A stretch of DNA of 64,000 nucleotides from Sinorhizobium fredii USDA 205 (GTDB lineage Bacteria; Pseudomonadota; Alphaproteobacteria; Rhizobiales; Rhizobiaceae), in contig NZ_AUTC01000138.1 of NCBI RefSeq assembly GCF_001461695.1, positions 1-64,000 of the forward strand, read 5' to 3'. This document shows positions 48,301 through 58,040 of the stretch, one piece after another. Made by a program: the position numbers and the translations under genes. The notes beneath the pieces are model-generated. The model was not told the origin of the DNA and searched no databases. It worked only from the letters and a program-made list of their open reading frames with translations. The first letter of the stretch is position 1; every line of letters starts with the position of its first letter.

Positions 48301-48946
48301 CTTGCCGGCGCAGCGCCGCCTACCGCGGCCGCTCGCCCCTTCGGGAACGAGCGTCGCCATCGACGATCCGGATCAAGGGGCGATCGTCGGCTCGGCGCTG
48401 TTTGCGGCGCAGGCCACGCCCAAATTCTCGATGCTGCGCGGCGCCATCCTGCATCGGCTGCTGCAGGTGCTTCCGACGATCGACGGTGCCGTGCGCCGCG
48501 ACGCGGCGAAACGCTATCTGGCGCGCGCTGTGCCGAGTTGGCCGGACGCGGAGCGGCGGACGCTCACCGGGGCCGTGATGGACGTGCTCGATCATCCGGA
48601 CTTGCAGTCGCTTTTTGGCGAACAGAGCCGTGCCGAAGTGTCCGTCATGGGAACGCTCAAGCTCGGCAGCCAGGAGTTCGCCGTATCCGGCCGGCTCGAC
48701 CGCCTGGCGATTGCCGGCGACACGGTGACGATCGCCGATTACAAGACCAATCGCGACGTGCCAACCTCGGTCGCCGACGTTCCATCCGTCTACCGCAGGC
48801 AGCTCGCCATCTATCGCGAGCTGCTGAAGCCGCTTTATCCGGGCAAGCAGTTCCGCTCAGTGCTGATCTTCATCGAGGGTCCGGCAGTGCGGGTGCTTCC
48901 CGACACGATGCTGGATCGGAGCCTTGAAGAGCTCGCGACAAAGTGA
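45377..48946 (+). CDS. addA: Double-strand break repair helicase AddA
   Basis: A 1189-residue UvrD-family helicase-nuclease. Walker A SANAGSGKTHVLTQRV lies near residue 37, the DEAQDTSP motif II near residue 420, and GMTRAADRLIVCGY motif VI near residue 890. The C-terminal nuclease carries IADYKTNRDV near residue 1120. ATG 45377 is chosen over a frame opening at 45323, to match the family N-terminus. Last repair gene of the murU-addB-addA run; trxA follows 81 bases on. Confidence 0.95.
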   Translation: MRNDAFGPEERTPKAWLDWTTERQSLASDPARSAWVSANAGSGKTHVLTQRVIRLLLAGCRPSAILCLTYTKAAASEMSNRIFERLAEWATLDDATLEKRIEAVECKRPPLAKIQEARRLFAKALETPGGLKIQTIHAFSEALLHQFPLEANVAGHFSVLDDRAAAVLLADARRALLSATAAEGETELAEAFATVLDLADDTGLEKLLQAIVANRASIQAFLDHASGQGGREPQLRAALGLAAGESADSVMAGAWPLAGLNGAALEHYIGLALSHGGVKPCEIAEGLKAVRDTPGAEERFAKLSSVFFNGGGKPKAESAFFNKVMLAQAPQLTPLIDEARRHIVSTADRLSIVRMYEATRAALILAERLNRDYEELKKRRSQLDFEDLINRTAALLSRSDVGAWVHYKLDQGIDHILVDEAQDTSPAQWTIIQALAADFFAGETARGDDRTIFAVGDEKQSIYSFQGARPERFSRESVLTERRVRAGNRYFSPIRLQLSFRSTVDVLSAVDTVFANPGNAKGLSARNEAVVHASNRIGHPGAVYMWDVIAPEPTTSEEEWTAPFDATPERAPVNILARRIAAVLETWIGRETVIDKGVRRPMRPGDVIVLVRKRDAFVNALTRALKRRGNIPVAGADRLVLTNHIAVQDLLALGRFVLLPEDDLSLAALLKSPLVNLGEDDVFELAARRAAGESLWQRLQQLGAEEASRYHRVVRILAGYGELARDLLPHDFYARVLGANGGRRAFLARLGSEVSDILDEFLTFALDQERSGLPGLQAFISTLEIEAPTVKREQDKERDEVRVMTVHAAKGLEAPVVLLVDGGGEAFVRQQVSDLRFLEKQQADGSIVSVPVWRAPGSASNSLISEDNERLKRLAEEEYRRLLYVGMTRAADRLIVCGYRGQRQNLDTWHAMVQGTLSHDPKGRATPMVFRAGGEEWTGHAWREAPVPVTIPGSGEAGSKPEAMASDLPRALFAPLPAQRRLPRPLAPSGTSVAIDDPDQGAIVGSALFAAQATPKFSMLRGAILHRLLQVLPTIDGAVRRDAAKRYLARAVPSWPDAERRTLTGAVMDVLDHPDLQSLFGEQSRAEVSVMGTLKLGSQEFAVSGRLDRLAIAGDTVTIADYKTNRDVPTSVADVPSVYRRQLAIYRELLKPLYPGKQFRSVLIFIEGPAVRVLPDTMLDRSLEELATK

Positions 48947-49027
48947 GATACACGATATTGAAAATCCAGTGGCGAGGCCTCACATGAGGCACAATATCTG
49001 GACAATGCCATTCCGAAGGAGCAGCCG

Positions 49028-49351
49028 ATGGCAACTGTAAAAGTCGATGCGTCCAATTTTCAGAAAGAAGTCCTGAATTCCGCCGAGCCGGTCGTCGTCG
49101 ACTTCTGGGCCGAATGGTGCGGCCCGTGTAAAATGATTGCGCCAAGCCTCGAAGAGATCGCCACCGAGCTTGCCGGCAAGGTCAAGGTCGCCAAGCTCAA
49201 CATCGATGAAAACCCTGAACTGGCCGCCCAATACGGCGTCCGCTCGATCCCGACGCTCGCCCTGTTCAAGGCCGGCGAAGTTGCCGATATCAAGGTCGGC
49301 GCTGCGCCGAAGACCGCGCTGAGCTCGTGGATTTCCAACGCGTCGGCTTGA
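49028..49351 (+). CDS. trxA: Thioredoxin
   Basis: A 107-residue thioredoxin with the active site WCGPCK near residue 32 and the cis-Pro in RSIPTLALF near residue 76. GGAG precedes the ATG. It closes the cluster and is followed by an excellent terminator. Confidence 0.97.
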   Translation: MATVKVDASNFQKEVLNSAEPVVVDFWAEWCGPCKMIAPSLEEIATELAGKVKVAKLNIDENPELAAQYGVRSIPTLALFKAGEVADIKVGAAPKTALSSWISNASA

Positions 49352-49373
49352 AGCGCGGCGTAAGCAAAACCTG

Positions 49374-49405
49374 AAAGAGCCCGGCTTTGCCCGGGCTCTT
49401 TTTTT
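49374..49405 (+). terminator. Intrinsic terminator of trxA
   Basis: AAAGAGCCCGG pairs with CCGGGCTCTTT around the loop CTTTGC, and the 3' arm runs into TTTT. It starts 23 bases after the trxA stop. Confidence 0.93.
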
Positions 49406-49435
49406 GGCCGGTAGAAATCCGCCAGGGTAAGGCTT

Positions 49436-49545
49436 GCCCCTCACCCTAACCCTCTCCCCGCGCGCGGGGAGAGGGGACTGCGACGTCGCCACTTGTCCCT
49501 TCTCCCCGCCTGCGGGGAGAAGGTGGCGGCAGCCGGATGAGGGGC
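49436..49545. repeat. 110-bp rhizobial palindrome with GCCCCTCA ends
   Basis: The element is bounded by GCCCCTCA and TGAGGGGC. It contains a perfect 11-bp-armed palindrome (CTCTCCCCGCG and CGCGGGGAGAG, 49452-49473) and a hairpin CTTCTCCCCGC-ct-GCGGGGAGAAG at 49499-49522. It is the best-preserved of the three copies in this window and lies between the convergent trxA and folC genes. Confidence 0.82.
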
Positions 49546-49576
49546 GGATGCCAGCAGAGAAGCAGTCTTTTCCGCC

Positions 49577-50920
49577 TCACCGCGGCGGCGTGCCGTTGTC
49601 GGCAAGCACATCGCCGACCAGATAAAGCGAACCGCCGATCAGGATGCGTGGCGGCCCGGGGTCCTCTTCGGTCAGTTCGGCGATAAGGCCGAGCGCTTCC
49701 GCGACGGAGGAGGTGGCATTCGCCTCGAGACCGGCAGCGGCGGCATCGGCGGCCAGCGCAACCGGATCAAGCCCCGCATCCGAGCCGTGGATCGGCACGG
49801 TGAAGACCTGTTCGGCGAGATCGAGGAAGGCCTTGAAGTAGCCGACCGGGTCCTTGGTGTTGATCATGCCGATGATCAGGAAGAGCGGCCGCGGATCGCG
49901 CTCCTCGAAGGTGGCCATCGCTTCGGCTATGACCTGGCCGGCACCGGGATTGTGGCCGCCGTCGATCCAGATTTCGGCGGCCGGCGGCCCATAGTGCGAA
50001 AGCTTGCCGCCGGCAAGACGCTGCAGCCGCCCCGGCCATTCGACACCGGCCAAGCCCTTCTCGATCGCCGCCTCCGGAACGTCGAACCCCGCCGCCCGGA
50101 CGGCGCGGATCGCCGCCGCGGCATTGGCATATTGGTGGCGGCCCGGCAGGCGCGGCAACGGCAGGTCGGCAAGCCCGTTCTCATCCTGGAAGATCAGCCT
50201 GCCGAATTCTTCATGGGCCATGAAATCCTGGCCGTAGACGGACATCGGGCAGCCCAGCCGTTCGGCGGTATCGACGAGCACGTCGCGCACGCCGTCTTCC
50301 TCCTGATGGCCGATCACCACCGGGCAGCCGCGCTTCATGATTCCGGCCTTTTCGGCGGCGATGAGTTCCACCCGGTCGCCGAGATAGGCCTGGTGGTCGA
50401 GCGAGATCGGCATGATCACCGAGACCGCCGGCCGGGCGATGACGTTCGTCGCATCGAATCGGCCGCCGAGGCCGACCTCGAGGATCACGACATCGGCCGG
50501 ATGTTCGGCGAACAGGACGAAGGTGACCGCCGTCAGGATTTCGAAGACGGTGATCTTCTGGCCGGCATTGGCTTCCGCGACTCGCCGTACCGCCTCGGCG
50601 AGAACCGGGTCGCTGACAAGCGCACCCTTGCCGCCCTTGGCACCGAGCCGATAACGCTCGTGCCAGTTCACCAGATGCGGCGATGTGTGCACATGGACGC
50701 TGAGACCGGCCGCCTCGAGGATCGCCCGCGAAAACGCGGTGACGGAGCCCTTTCCGTTGGTACCGGCGACATGGATGATCGGCGGCAGGCGGTTCTCAGG
50801 GTTTCCGAGCGCTGCCAGCAGCCGCGTGATCCTGTCGAGCGACAGGTCGAACCCCTTGGGATGCAGGGCAAGAAGCTTGTCGATCTCCTGCGCCGCCTCG
50901 CTGAGCTGTGCCGCCGCCAT
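49577..50920 (-). CDS. folC: Folylpolyglutamate / dihydrofolate synthase
   Basis: A 447-residue Mur-ligase-fold enzyme that adds glutamate to folates and dihydropteroate. The ATP loop IHVAGTNGKGSVTAF lies near residue 50, and HTSPHLVNWHERYR follows. ATG 50920 is preferred over the longer frame to 51022, which reads through a repeat. It is last in the trpFBA-accD-folC order, 213 bases after accD. Confidence 0.95.
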   Translation of the reverse strand: MAAAQLSEAAQEIDKLLALHPKGFDLSLDRITRLLAALGNPENRLPPIIHVAGTNGKGSVTAFSRAILEAAGLSVHVHTSPHLVNWHERYRLGAKGGKGALVSDPVLAEAVRRVAEANAGQKITVFEILTAVTFVLFAEHPADVVILEVGLGGRFDATNVIARPAVSVIMPISLDHQAYLGDRVELIAAEKAGIMKRGCPVVIGHQEEDGVRDVLVDTAERLGCPMSVYGQDFMAHEEFGRLIFQDENGLADLPLPRLPGRHQYANAAAAIRAVRAAGFDVPEAAIEKGLAGVEWPGRLQRLAGGKLSHYGPPAAEIWIDGGHNPGAGQVIAEAMATFEERDPRPLFLIIGMINTKDPVGYFKAFLDLAEQVFTVPIHGSDAGLDPVALAADAAAAGLEANATSSVAEALGLIAELTEEDPGPPRILIGGSLYLVGDVLADNGTPPR

Positions 50921-50933
50921 GTGCCTGCCTCGA

Positions 50934-51120
50934 AAAAGATGATCCGCGCATGATTCCTTAAATCGGAATCGAAGCAAATCAAAACACTTAAGCGACGTTT
51001 GTGCGCCCAAATGGACGCGCAACGCCTGAATACAGGATTGGATTGGGTCGGGCGCTGCCAGCTAAAGCGTCCAGCGCTCTAGCTTACGCATGTCTTTGCC
51101 GCAAAACCGCTACGCACTGC
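50934..51120. repeat. Degenerate palindromic repeat between folC and accD
   Basis: The segment contains the ATTCCTTAAATCGGAATCG stretch, related to the CCTTAAATCG arm of the RIME1-like copies. Further on, CGCAC-tgct-GTGCG forms a short hairpin near 51104-51117. It appears to be an eroded mosaic of rhizobial repeats. I see no coding sequence in it. It splits folC from the accD-trp genes. Confidence 0.5.
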
Positions 51121-51133
51121 TGTGCGACGCGCA

Positions 51134-52048
51134 TTAGGCCCGCGCTGCGAGCGGCAAGGCCGAAACCTGGGAACCGCTGTCGCGCCTTGCGGCCTCGGCA
51201 GGCTTCTTCATCAGGATCTTCAGCACGCGCGCCAGTGTCGCCGGGAGGTCGTGGCGTTTGACGACCATGTCGACCATGCCGTGCTCCAGGAGATATTCGG
51301 AGGTCTGGAAGCCGTCAGGCAGCTTTTCGCGGAGGGTCTGCTCGATCACCCGTTTGCCGGCAAAGCCGATCTCCGCACCAGGTTCGGCCAGGTGGATGTC
51401 GCCCAGCATCGCATAGGACGCGGTCACGCCGCCGGTGGTGGGGTTGGTCAGGACGACGATATAGGGGAGCCCCGCTTCCTTCAGCAGGTTTACCGCGACG
51501 GTGGTGCGCGGAAGCTGCATCAGCGAAAGGATGCCTTCCTGCATGCGGGCCCCACCGGAGGCCGGGAACATCACCAGCGGGCACTTTTCGGCAATCGCCT
51601 TCTCGAAGGCTCGGATGATCGCTTCACCGGCCGCCATGCCGAGCGAGCCGCCGATGAAGTTGAACTCGTGCACGACGGCGACCAGCTTGACGCCCTGGAC
51701 GAGGCCGAGGCCCGCGACGATCGTATCCTCGAGCTCGGTCTTGGCGCGGCTGTCGCGCAGGCGGTCGAGATATTTCTTCGAATCGCGGAACTTCAACGGA
51801 TCCTGCGCCACCTTCGGCTGCGGCAGCATTTCATAGATTCCGCCGTCGAAGAGATCCTTCAAACGGGCCTTGGCCGGCATCTTCATGTGATGACCGGACT
51901 GCGGGATGACCCACTTGTTCTCTTCGAGATCGCGATGGAACACCATCTCGCCGGTTTCAGGGCACTTGATCCAGAGGTTCTCCGGAACTTCCCTGCGGCC
52001 GAGCATCGAATTGATCTTCGGCCGAACGTAGTTTGTGATCCAGTTCAC
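51134..52048 (-). CDS. accD: Acetyl-CoA carboxylase carboxyltransferase subunit beta
   Basis: A 304-residue beta subunit of the ACC carboxyltransferase, which makes malonyl-CoA for fatty acids. The crotonase-type core has [15 protein letters not shown] and [12 protein letters not shown] near residues 150-180. The N-terminal zinc ribbon is degenerate: where E. coli has four Cys in two CxxC pairs, here only IKCPETG retains a Cys and the second pair reads IPQSG. It lies 51 bases after trpA. Confidence 0.96.
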   Translation of the reverse strand: MNWITNYVRPKINSMLGRREVPENLWIKCPETGEMVFHRDLEENKWVIPQSGHHMKMPAKARLKDLFDGGIYEMLPQPKVAQDPLKFRDSKKYLDRLRDSRAKTELEDTIVAGLGLVQGVKLVAVVHEFNFIGGSLGMAAGEAIIRAFEKAIAEKCPLVMFPASGGARMQEGILSLMQLPRTTVAVNLLKEAGLPYIVVLTNPTTGGVTASYAMLGDIHLAEPGAEIGFAGKRVIEQTLREKLPDGFQTSEYLLEHGMVDMVVKRHDLPATLARVLKILMKKPAEAARRDSGSQVSALPLAARA

Positions 52049-52099
52049 TTAGTAGACTCCTGAGGCTGTCCTTCGGCTTTTGCGCGTCAATATGGGCGA

Positions 52100-52939
52100 T
52101 TATTCGGCTGCCGCAAGACGTGCCGCCCGCACCCCGGCCGAAAGGCCCCGAACCAGCGCCTCGACGCCGGGGACCGTCGCCTCGGTGACGCGGCCCTCTT
52201 CCGTCAGGCTCGAGGCGATCTGGTTGACGATCGCCGTCCCCACCACGACACCGTCGGCCGAGGCGCCGATCGCCCGCGCATGTTCGGCGGTCTTGACCCC
52301 GAAACCGACACAGACAGGCAGTTTCGTATGCGACTTGATCCGCGCCACCGCGCCGGCGATCAGCAACGGATCCGGCAGAGCGGAGCCGGTGATGCCGGTC
52401 ATCGAGACGTAATAGACGAATCCGGAGGTGTTCTCGAGAACCTTGGGCAGACGGCGGTCGTCCGTCGTCGGCGTTGCCAGACGGATGAAGCTGATGCCCT
52501 TCTTGAGCGCCGGGATGCACAGCTCGTCATCCATTTCCGGCGGCAGATCGACGACGATCAACCCGTCGACGCCCGCCTCGACAGCATCGTCCAAGAACCG
52601 CTCGACGCCGTAGATATAGATCGGGTTGTAATAGCCCATCAGCACGATCGGGGTGCGCTGGTCCTCGGCCCGGAAGCGGCGGGCGAGCTCGAGCGTCTTG
52701 GCGAGCGTCTGCCCGGCCCTCAGCGCGCGCTGGCCGGCAAGCTGGATCGCCGGACCGTCGGCCATCGGATCGGAAAAGGGCACGCCGAGCTCGATCACGT
52801 CGGCGCCCGCCTTCGGCAGCGCCCGCATGATCGAAAACGACGTGTCAAAATCGGGATCGCCGCCCATGAAATAGGTGACAAGCACCGGACGGCCCTCTGC
52901 CGCAACGTCGGCGAACCTTTGCTCCATGCGTGCGGTCAT
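52100..52939 (-). CDS. trpA: Tryptophan synthase alpha chain
   Basis: A 279-residue barrel that cleaves indole glycerol phosphate. The catalytic Glu lies in [15 protein letters not shown] near residue 50, and the Asp in [11 protein letters not shown] near residue 130. It begins five bases after trpB. Confidence 0.97.
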   Translation of the reverse strand: MTARMEQRFADVAAEGRPVLVTYFMGGDPDFDTSFSIMRALPKAGADVIELGVPFSDPMADGPAIQLAGQRALRAGQTLAKTLELARRFRAEDQRTPIVLMGYYNPIYIYGVERFLDDAVEAGVDGLIVVDLPPEMDDELCIPALKKGISFIRLATPTTDDRRLPKVLENTSGFVYYVSMTGITGSALPDPLLIAGAVARIKSHTKLPVCVGFGVKTAEHARAIGASADGVVVGTAIVNQIASSLTEEGRVTEATVPGVEALVRGLSAGVRAARLAAAE

Positions 52940-52944
52940 ACTCG

Positions 52945-54165
52945 TTACTGCCCCATTCCCAGAATTTTGCCGACGGTGAAGATGTCCTTGTCGCCGCGAC
53001 CGGAGAGATTCATCAGGATGATCTCGTCCTTGCCCATTTTCGGCGCCCGCTTGATGACCTCGGCCAGCGCATGCGACGGCTCCAGCGCCGGGATGATGCC
53101 TTCAAGCCGCGTCAGGGTCTGGAAGGCTTCGAGCGCCTCATGGTCCATGATCGGCACATATTCGACCCGGCCGATATCGTTGAGCCAGGCATGTTCCGGA
53201 CCGATACCCGGATAATCGAGACCGGCCGAGATGGAATGGCCTTCCTTGATCTGGCCGTCGCCATCCTGGAGCAGGTAGGTGCGGTTGCCGTGCAGCACGC
53301 CCGGCGAGCCGGCGGTGATCGAGGCACAGTGCTCGTCCCCATCGAGCCCCTTGCCACCCGCTTCGACACCGACGATCCTGACGCCGTCGTCGTCCAGGAA
53401 GGGATGGAAGATGCCGATCGCGTTGGAGCCGCCGCCGACCGCCGCAACGACGAGGTCGGGCAAGCGGCCTTCGGCCGCGAGAAGCTGTTCCTTGGCCTCC
53501 TGGCCGATGACCGCCTGGAAGTCACGGACCATCTCCGGATAGGGATGCGGGCCGGCGGCCGTGCCGATCAGATAATAGGTGTTGTCGACATTCGTCACCC
53601 AGTCGCGCAGCGCCTCGTTCATGGCGTCCTTCAGCGTGCCGTGACCGGCCGTCACCGGCTTCACCTCGGCGCCCAGAAGCTTCATGCGGAAGACGTTCGG
53701 CGCCTGGCGCTCGACGTCGGTGGCGCCCATGTAGACCACGCAGGGAAGCCCGAAGCGGGCGGCGACGGTTGCCGAAGCCACGCCGTGCTGGCCGGCACCG
53801 GTCTCGGCGATGATGCGGGTCTTGCCCATGCGCTTGGCGAGCAGGATCTGGCCGATGCAATTGTTGATCTTGTGCGAGCCGGTATGGTTCAGCTCCTCGC
53901 GCTTGAAATAGATCTTCGCGCCGCCGAGCTCGGCCGTCAGGCGCTCGGCGAAATAGAGCGGGCTCGGCCGGCCGATGTAATGGGCACCGAGATTTTCGAG
54001 CTCGGCCTTGAAGACCGGATCATTCTTTGCCTTGTTCCATTCGTCCTGGAGATCGAGGATCAGCGGCATCAGGGTCTCGGCGACGAAACGGCCGCCGAAA
54101 ATACCGAAACGGCCGTCCTCGTCCGGTCCGGCCCTGAAGGAGTTCGGCTTTAGCGGCTGATTCAC
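52945..54165 (-). CDS. trpB: Tryptophan synthase beta chain
   Basis: A 406-residue PLP enzyme that joins indole and serine. The PLP Lys is in [10 protein letters not shown] near residue 97, and the phosphate loop is GGGSNAIG near residue 242. Its ATG overlaps the trpF stop as ATGA. Confidence 0.97.
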   Translation of the reverse strand: MNQPLKPNSFRAGPDEDGRFGIFGGRFVAETLMPLILDLQDEWNKAKNDPVFKAELENLGAHYIGRPSPLYFAERLTAELGGAKIYFKREELNHTGSHKINNCIGQILLAKRMGKTRIIAETGAGQHGVASATVAARFGLPCVVYMGATDVERQAPNVFRMKLLGAEVKPVTAGHGTLKDAMNEALRDWVTNVDNTYYLIGTAAGPHPYPEMVRDFQAVIGQEAKEQLLAAEGRLPDLVVAAVGGGSNAIGIFHPFLDDDGVRIVGVEAGGKGLDGDEHCASITAGSPGVLHGNRTYLLQDGDGQIKEGHSISAGLDYPGIGPEHAWLNDIGRVEYVPIMDHEALEAFQTLTRLEGIIPALEPSHALAEVIKRAPKMGKDEIILMNLSGRGDKDIFTVGKILGMGQ

Positions 54166-54836
54166 GTCTTGCTCCCTGATCGTGGCAGTGCTGCTTCGGC
54201 GCGGCGGACCGCGTCGAAAAACGCATCCATGAGCTTTAAATCCTTGACACCCGGGGCGCTCTCGACCCCGGAGGATGTATCGACGGCGCGCGCGCCGGTC
54301 AGCGCAAGAGCCTCGCCGATATTTTCTGCATTCAGTCCACCGGAAAGCATGTAATCGACGCTTCCGTCAAGCGCGTCGAGCAGTCTCCAGTCGAAAGAGA
54401 CGCCGTTGCCGCCGGGCAGTTCGGACCCGGCAGGCGGCTTGGCATCGAAAAGGAAACGATCGACGATGCCTAGATAGGAGTCGATCCGGTCGAGATCGGA
54501 CGCTTCGCGGATCGACAATGCCTTCATGACCGGCAGACCGTAGATCGCCTTGACGGTCAGCACCCGCTCCGGATCCTCGCTGCCATGAAGCTGCAGGATG
54601 TCGGGCTTCAGGGCGGAAACGATCTCGTCGAGATCGTCATTATCCGCGTCGACGGTGACGGCGACGATCTTCGCCCGGCCGCGAATGCGCTCGGCGAGGC
54701 GACCGGCGTCGTCAGGCTCGATGTTGCGCGGGCTCTTGGGGAAGAAGATGAATCCGGCATGCGAAGCGCCGCGTGCCACGGCGTGCTCCACGGCCTCCGC
54801 GGTCTTCAGCCCGCATATTTTCACGTCCATTTTCAT
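54162..54836 (-). CDS. trpF: Phosphoribosylanthranilate isomerase
   Basis: A 224-residue barrel; the catalytic Cys is in [13 protein letters not shown] at the N-terminus and the Asp is in [12 protein letters not shown] near residue 185. ATG 54836 (MKMDVK) is favoured; a second ATG two codons later is possible. It leads the trpFBA-accD-folC run. TrpC, D and E are elsewhere, as is usual in rhizobia. The 265 bases upstream hold no gene I can support. Confidence 0.95.
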   Translation of the reverse strand: MKMDVKICGLKTAEAVEHAVARGASHAGFIFFPKSPRNIEPDDAGRLAERIRGRAKIVAVTVDADNDDLDEIVSALKPDILQLHGSEDPERVLTVKAIYGLPVMKALSIREASDLDRIDSYLGIVDRFLFDAKPPAGSELPGGNGVSFDWRLLDALDGSVDYMLSGGLNAENIGEALALTGARAVDTSSGVESAPGVKDLKLMDAFFDAVRRAEAALPRSGSKT

Positions 54837-55101
54837 GGGAAGCGACCTTGCACGAAATGCCGCGCGAGTCGAGCAAAACCGTTGCTTGGTAGCGCTCATT
54901 GTGAGGTGGGAGAGTCCGCGGGGCGGTCACCATCTCAGCCGGCGTATTCTACCACATTCGAGGCGTTGTTTGCGCCCGATCCCGCTGCCGCGACCTTCTC
55001 ACTGCCAGCGGGGCGAAGGGCATGCGCCCGTCACCAATCCGTCTCTCCCGGGGCGAGGGCCAATTCCAGTCCGGCTCTTCAGCGGCGGGGCTTTCCCCCG
55101 A

Positions 55102-55857
55102 CTAACTGAAATCGATGGCGTGCAGCATGGTGCCGTTGCGCTTCAGCCAGCGTCTCGCCTCATTGGTGTCCGGGCAGAGCCTCTCACACAGCGCCCAGAA
55201 ATCGGGGCCGTGGTTCATCTCCTCAAGATGGGCCACCTCATGGGCGGCGAGATAGGCAATCACCTTCGGCGGCGCCATGGCGATCCGCCAGGAAAAGCTC
55301 AAATCCCCCTCGGCGGAACAGGAACCCCAGCGACTGCGGGTGTCCTTGAGGCTGAGCGAGCGCACCCGGCGGCCGATCCGGCCGGCATAGACGGCGACAA
55401 GACGCTCCAGTTCGAAGCGCGCCTCCTTTTTCAGGAAATCGACGATCCGCCGGCGCAAATGCTCCTCCGCGCCGCCGACCCTCAGCACCGCCTCGTCATC
55501 GACGACCACGGACTCGGTCAGGCCGCGGATCCGGCCGGTTCTCTCGATGCGATGGGCGACGCCGCGGATGAAGATCGTTCCGCCATGCTCGAGCTCGCTC
55601 TCGCCGGAGAAGCGCGCGAGCTTGGTCATCAGCCAGCCCTGATGCCGGGTAAGGAAGGCGCTGACCTCGCGCTCCGGCAGGCCCTCCGGAACGGTGAGCT
55701 TCAAGGCCCGCCCGCCGGGCTCTATGCGCAGCGTCATTCGCGTCGCGCGCGCGTTCTGCCGGATGGTCAATGGAAGACGCTTGCCGGCCACCTCGATGTC
55801 GCGGGTGACATCGACATGCGTTTCACTGCCGCGGCGCCGCTTGAACGAAGGAAACAT
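55102..55857 (-). CDS. YgjP/SprT-like zinc metallopeptidase
   Basis: A 251-residue protein of the YgjP family (DUF45). The zinc site is HEVAHLEEMNH near residue 205, HExxH plus a third His, and it is preceded by the family motif DTRSRWGSCS. No signal peptide, so cytoplasmic. The natural substrate is unknown. Confidence 0.88.
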   Translation of the reverse strand: MFPSFKRRRGSETHVDVTRDIEVAGKRLPLTIRQNARATRMTLRIEPGGRALKLTVPEGLPEREVSAFLTRHQGWLMTKLARFSGESELEHGGTIFIRGVAHRIERTGRIRGLTESVVVDDEAVLRVGGAEEHLRRRIVDFLKKEARFELERLVAVYAGRIGRRVRSLSLKDTRSRWGSCSAEGDLSFSWRIAMAPPKVIAYLAAHEVAHLEEMNHGPDFWALCERLCPDTNEARRWLKRNGTMLHAIDFS

Positions 55858-55949
55858 GAGGCCTTTCTAGCCGATTCGCGGGTCGCTGGCAGCAGCCACA
55901 CGACATGTCCGGCGTTTCATGTGAAACGCCGGAGGTCGATTTCGTCGGA

Positions 55950-56372
55950 TCAGTTCGTCTCGGGCTCGGGTGCCGGACCTGGGCGATTCTTGCGCTCGCG
56001 CATGAAGCGGTCGAATTCCTCCTGGTCCTTGGCACGCCGCAGCTCGCGGACATAGGAGTCGAATTCCTCGCGCATTTCGTCGAGCTTGCGACGCTCCTCG
56101 TCGAGGCGGGCAAGTTCCGCCTCACGCCAGTCGTCGAAGGCGACGTTGCCGGTCCGGTGGTGAGCCCAATGGGCCCGGTTGTTGCGGCGGAAGCCGGCGC
56201 ACATGCGGTCCACGCTGTCGTTGGCGTCCTTCTTGAAGGTCCTCAGCTTGTCGCCGAAGAGGATGTAAGCGAGCATCGCCAGGCCGAGCGGCCAGAACAC
56301 AATGAAACCGAGCACCATCAATGCAATGGTCGCAGGTGTCCAGTCCGGACGGATCAATGCAGATTGGTTCAT
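55950..56372 (-). CDS. DUF2852 family membrane protein
   Basis: A 140-residue protein with one N-terminal membrane helix (IALMVLGFIVFWPLGLAMLAYILF, residues about 16-39) and a charged, probably coiled C-terminus (residues 80-135, many Arg and Glu). This matches the DUF2852 family of alphaproteobacteria. Function unknown. It is in line with the metallopeptidase gene, 92 bases upstream of it. Confidence 0.85.
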   Translation of the reverse strand: MNQSALIRPDWTPATIALMVLGFIVFWPLGLAMLAYILFGDKLRTFKKDANDSVDRMCAGFRRNNRAHWAHHRTGNVAFDDWREAELARLDEERRKLDEMREEFDSYVRELRRAKDQEEFDRFMRERKNRPGPAPEPETN

Positions 56373-56539
56373 CTTCAGTATTCCTCGCAGTCAGCGGGCC
56401 GCCCGTTGCGGCCCGATGAAAACGATGTGGGAAAGGCCACGGATGTCTGCAAGATGCACCGCATGGGAATCGGTCAAGCCCTTGACTCTGCGGCAGCAAA
56501 TCGCTGCCGCAGAGGCGCATCGGCCGCGTGGGGCGGCTC

Positions 56540-57814
56540 TCAGGCCGATTTGCCGCCCTTGATCAGCTGCGTCACCGGCTTCGAGTGGCGCGAATGCTGG
56601 CGCTGGAAGGCGACGATGCGCGGCGCGATCTCACCGCGGAAGCGAGAGCCGTTGAAGACACCGTAATGTCCAACATCCGGCTGCATGTAGTGCTGGCGCA
56701 TGTGTTCCGGGATGTTGGTGCAGATCGTCTGCGCCGCCTTGGTCTGGCCGACGCCGGAAATGTCGTCGTTTTCGCCTTCGACCGTCAGCAGTGCCGTTCT
56801 GCGGATCGCCGTCGGATCGACGCGCTTGCCGCGATGCACCATCTCGCCCTTCGGCAAGGCGTGTTGCATGAACACCACCTGCACCGTCTGCAGGTAGAAT
56901 TCGGCCGTCAGGTCCATGACCGCGAGATATTCGTCGTAGAAGTCGCGGTGCTTGTCGGCGGCATCGCCGTCATTCTTGACGAGATGGGCGAAGAATTCCT
57001 TGTGGGCGACCAGATGGCGGTCGAGATTCATCGACATGAAGCCGGAAAGCTGCAGGAAGCCCGGATAAACCATGCGCATGAAGCCCGGCTGCGGCCACGG
57101 CACCGGCATGATGACATTGTCGCGGAACCATTCGACCGGCCGCTGCTCGGCCAACTGATTGACGCCGGTCGGGTTGATGCGCGTGTCGATCGGACCGCCC
57201 ATCAGCGTCATGGTCGCCGGCGAGAGCGGGTCGTTGTCCGCCTCCATCAGCGCGACTGCGGCGAGAACCGGCACGGCCGGCTGGCAGACGCCGATGACAT
57301 GGGTATCGGGCCCCAGGTGATGCAGGATCTGGATGACGTAGTCGATATAGTCGTCGAGGTCGAAGGTACCTTCGCTGAGCGGCACCATGCGGGCGTCCAG
57401 CCAGTCGGTAATGTAGATGTCGGAGTGCGGCAGCAGCGCCTCGACGGTACCGCGCAGCAGCGTCGCATAGTGGCCGGACATCGGTGCGACGAGCAGCACT
57501 TTCGAATCCGCCGCCCGCCCCTTCGGCAGCGACCGTTCGAAATGGACGACGTTGCAGAACGGCGCCCGCCAGACGACCTTCTCGCGGACCGGCACCGTCT
57601 GCCCGTCGACGATCGTCTCGGGCAGGCCGAATTCCGGCTTGCCATAGCGCCGCGTGGCGCGCTCGAAGACTTCCAGCCCCGCGGCCGCGGCGCGGCCGAA
57701 ATAGGTATGCGAGACCGGATTCATCGGATTCTTGAAGGCCAGCCGCATGGCATCCGCCGCGGTGCGCCACGGTGCCATCATGGCATGGTTCATTTCGTAA
57801 AGCTGGTAGAACAT
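56540..57814 (-). CDS. phaZ: Intracellular poly(3-hydroxybutyrate) depolymerase
   Basis: A 424-residue alpha/beta-hydrolase that mobilises PHB granules. The nucleophile elbow is VIGVCQPAVPVL near residue 178, a Cys variant of the lipase box that is typical of intracellular PhaZ. The family N-terminus MFYQLYEMNHAMMAP fixes ATG 57814; the frame opens 46 codons earlier. No signal peptide. Confidence 0.93.
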   Translation of the reverse strand: MFYQLYEMNHAMMAPWRTAADAMRLAFKNPMNPVSHTYFGRAAAAGLEVFERATRRYGKPEFGLPETIVDGQTVPVREKVVWRAPFCNVVHFERSLPKGRAADSKVLLVAPMSGHYATLLRGTVEALLPHSDIYITDWLDARMVPLSEGTFDLDDYIDYVIQILHHLGPDTHVIGVCQPAVPVLAAVALMEADNDPLSPATMTLMGGPIDTRINPTGVNQLAEQRPVEWFRDNVIMPVPWPQPGFMRMVYPGFLQLSGFMSMNLDRHLVAHKEFFAHLVKNDGDAADKHRDFYDEYLAVMDLTAEFYLQTVQVVFMQHALPKGEMVHRGKRVDPTAIRRTALLTVEGENDDISGVGQTKAAQTICTNIPEHMRQHYMQPDVGHYGVFNGSRFRGEIAPRIVAFQRQHSRHSKPVTQLIKGGKSA

Positions 57815-57938
57815 GGGACGCGTACCCCTTGTTTCAATCAATCCCGGCGCCGCTCCCAGGTCCGACGCAAGCCTTGCGAGTGTTTGTCTTGGTGTCCGCA
57901 ATCGCTTCCAGACTACCACTTTTCTTGTGCAGTGCAAC

Positions 57939-57964
57939 AAAAAGACCCCCATGCATTTGGGGTC
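57939..57964 (-). terminator. Intrinsic terminator of the sugar operon
   Basis: On the minus strand GACCCC and GGGGTC form a stem around a nine-base loop, followed by TTTTTG. It lies about 77 bases after the amidohydrolase stop and before phaZ. Confidence 0.72.
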
Positions 57965-58040
57965 ATTTTGAGCAGGGAATCATATTACTAATATATTGAG
58001 ATAGCATTACGCGGGCCTGTCGCGCTATGACGTTCGTACC

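Noticed and set aside
12369..49545. Repeated CCCCGC-GCGGGG units as a possible CRISPR array
   Set aside because: The copies are isolated and kilobases apart, with no regular spacers and no cas genes.
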